From Bacillota bacterium (GTDB taxonomy: Bacteria > Bacillota > Clostridia > Peptostreptococcales > Anaerovoracaceae), in the NCBI GenBank assembly GCA_016281165.1, contig JAEEIC010000276.1, positions 1-5,181 on the forward strand: a DNA stretch of 5,181 bases, given 5' to 3'. The notes under the pieces were generated by a model. The model had not been told where the DNA came from. It saw only the letters and a program-made list of their open reading frames with translations, and ran no database searches. Shown here in pieces: positions 4,231-5,181 of this stretch (position 1 is its first letter; the number at the start of each line of letters is the position of its first letter). A program made the position numbers and the translations under genes.

Positions 4231-5181
4231 ATGAAAGAAAAGATCGCTGCAATGATGCAGGAAGTCCGCGAAAGGATGTCAAAGGCTTCATCCGCCGAAG
4301 ATGTCGAAGCCATGCGCATCCGCTTTCTCGGCAAGAAGGGCGAGCTGACGGAGATACTCCGCTCGATGAAAGACCTCGCTCCCGAAGAAAGAAAGACCAT
4401 GGGACAGCTGGCGAACGAGGCCAGGGCAAACATGGAGTCCATGCTGCAGAGCCGCATGGCAGAGTTCAAGGCCATGCAGAAGAAGGCTGAACTCGCCGCC
4501 CAGACCATCGACGTCACCGAGCCCGGCATCGTGACCCCCGAGGGCCACAAGCATCTCATCTCGATCACCATCGACGAGATAACCCGCATCTTCATGAGCA
4601 TGGGCTTCTCCCTCGCGGAAGGCCCCGAGGTCGAGACCGTGTTCAACAACTTCGACGCGCTCAACGCGGGTCCCAACCACCCCGCAAGGGACATCACAGA
4701 CACCTTCTACATCAACGACGACGTGCTGCTGCGCACCCAGACAAGCTGCGTGCAGGTGCGCATGCTCCAGGCCCAGAAGCTGCCCGTCGCGGTGTTCGCT
4801 CCGGGCAGATGCTTCCGCTGCGACACCCCCGACGCGACCCATTCGCCCATGTTCCACCAGGTCGAAGGCCTTGTGGTGGACGAAGGCCTCACAATGGCAG
4901 ACCTCAAGGGCTGCCTCGACAGCTTTGCGAAGCAGATGTTCGGTTCCGACATCCGCACCAAGTTCCGCCCGCATCACTTCCCGTTCACCGAGCCCTCGGC
5001 CGAGATGGACGTGAGCTGCTTCAAGTGCGGCGGCAAGGGCTGCAACGTATGCAAGGGCAGCGGCTGGATAGAGATCCTCGGCTGCGGCATGGTGCACCCG
5101 AGCGTGCTCAAGGTCGGCGGCATCGATACCGAGAAATATACAGGCTTCGCCTTCGGCATGGGCGTGGAACGCATAGCCATG
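4231..5181 (+). CDS. pheS: Phenylalanyl-tRNA synthetase alpha subunit, 3' end cut by window
   Basis: The frame is open from the ATG at 4231 through the last base (317 codons). A full PheS is about 340 residues, so roughly 25 are missing. PheS is the catalytic alpha chain of the alpha2-beta2 class II synthetase that charges tRNA-Phe; pheT is expected next. Residues 1-90 form the Glu/Lys/Met-rich helical arm that binds tRNA. The catalytic core follows: a motif 1 region around DEITRIFMSMGFSLAEGPEVE's position (115-135), LLRTQTSCVQ (166-175), motif 2 APGRCFRCD (190-198) with MFHQVEGL (207-214), FPFTEPSAE (250-258), and motif 3 GFAFGMGVERIAM (305-317) with Arg314. Ala307 corresponds to the residue that shapes the Phe pocket. 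Between FTEPSAEMDV and WIEILGCGMVHP is a Cys4 insert, CFKCGGKGCNVCKGSGW (263-279), seen in many Firmicutes PheS proteins and probably a zinc knuckle. A ribosome site lies 8 bases upstream. Confidence 0.97.
   Translation, partial: MKEKIAAMMQEVRERMSKASSAEDVEAMRIRFLGKKGELTEILRSMKDLAPEERKTMGQLANEARANMESMLQSRMAEFKAMQKKAELAAQTIDVTEPGIVTPEGHKHLISITIDEITRIFMSMGFSLAEGPEVETVFNNFDALNAGPNHPARDITDTFYINDDVLLRTQTSCVQVRMLQAQKLPVAVFAPGRCFRCDTPDATHSPMFHQVEGLVVDEGLTMADLKGCLDSFAKQMFGSDIRTKFRPHHFPFTEPSAEMDVSCFKCGGKGCNVCKGSGWIEILGCGMVHPSVLKVGGIDTEKYTGFAFGMGVERIAM

Noticed and set aside
4288..5097. 269-codon open frame antisense to pheS
   Set aside because: Rich in His, Ala, Val and Gly, as expected from reading a GC-rich gene backwards. 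No recognisable domain, and the sense strand is clearly PheS.
1..5181. A novel defence, mobile or biosynthetic system
   Set aside because: Every gene belongs to a core family (SEDS, MurG, FtsQ, FtsZ, SpoU methyltransferase, PheS). No direct repeats, integrase, transposase or unassigned gene space above 120 bases is present.

Overview
The window is a chromosomal stretch of a GC-rich Gram-positive bacterium, most likely a member of the Clostridia (Bacillota). Five things point there: the MurG signature SPNVTNNHQ, a DivIB-type FtsQ with a long charged cytoplasmic tail, the FtsZ N-terminal style, a TrmH-family methyltransferase next to pheS (as with ysgA-pheS in Bacillus), and a Cys4 insert in PheS like that of many Firmicutes. 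I would not assign a genus. All genes are on the + strand.

Layout: bases 2-142 are the last 46 codons of an ftsW-type SEDS gene. murG (143-1228) starts on the base after its stop codon. ftsQ/divIB (1234-2136) follows murG after 5 bases and has no clear ribosome binding site. These three genes look like one transcription unit for late lipid II synthesis, septal glycan polymerisation and divisome assembly. A 119-base AT-rich gap (2137-2255) carries a probable extended -10 promoter inside an imperfect inverted repeat, then a strong Shine-Dalgarno and ftsZ (2256-3371). A good intrinsic terminator hairpin lies 15 bases after ftsZ. It runs almost directly into the start of a TrmH/SpoU-family RNA 2'-O-methyltransferase gene (3422-4213). 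After 17 bases comes pheS (4231 to the window edge), which lacks only its last codons.

Functionally, the left two thirds is the 3' end of a division and cell wall (dcw) cluster: MurG makes lipid II, the SEDS protein polymerises it, FtsQ/DivIB scaffolds the divisome and FtsZ forms the ring. No ftsA, murB or murA lies between murG and ftsZ. The right third serves translation: rRNA or tRNA ribose methylation and phenylalanyl-tRNA synthesis.

I see no mobile element, CRISPR array, RNA gene or new defence-type system. The most interesting points are regulatory or fine-scale: the ftsZ promoter with its dyad, the terminator pressed against a start codon without a Shine-Dalgarno, a promoter-like pair inside murG, the altered FtsZ tail, the changed SEDS C-terminal motif, and heavy AUA use in murG.
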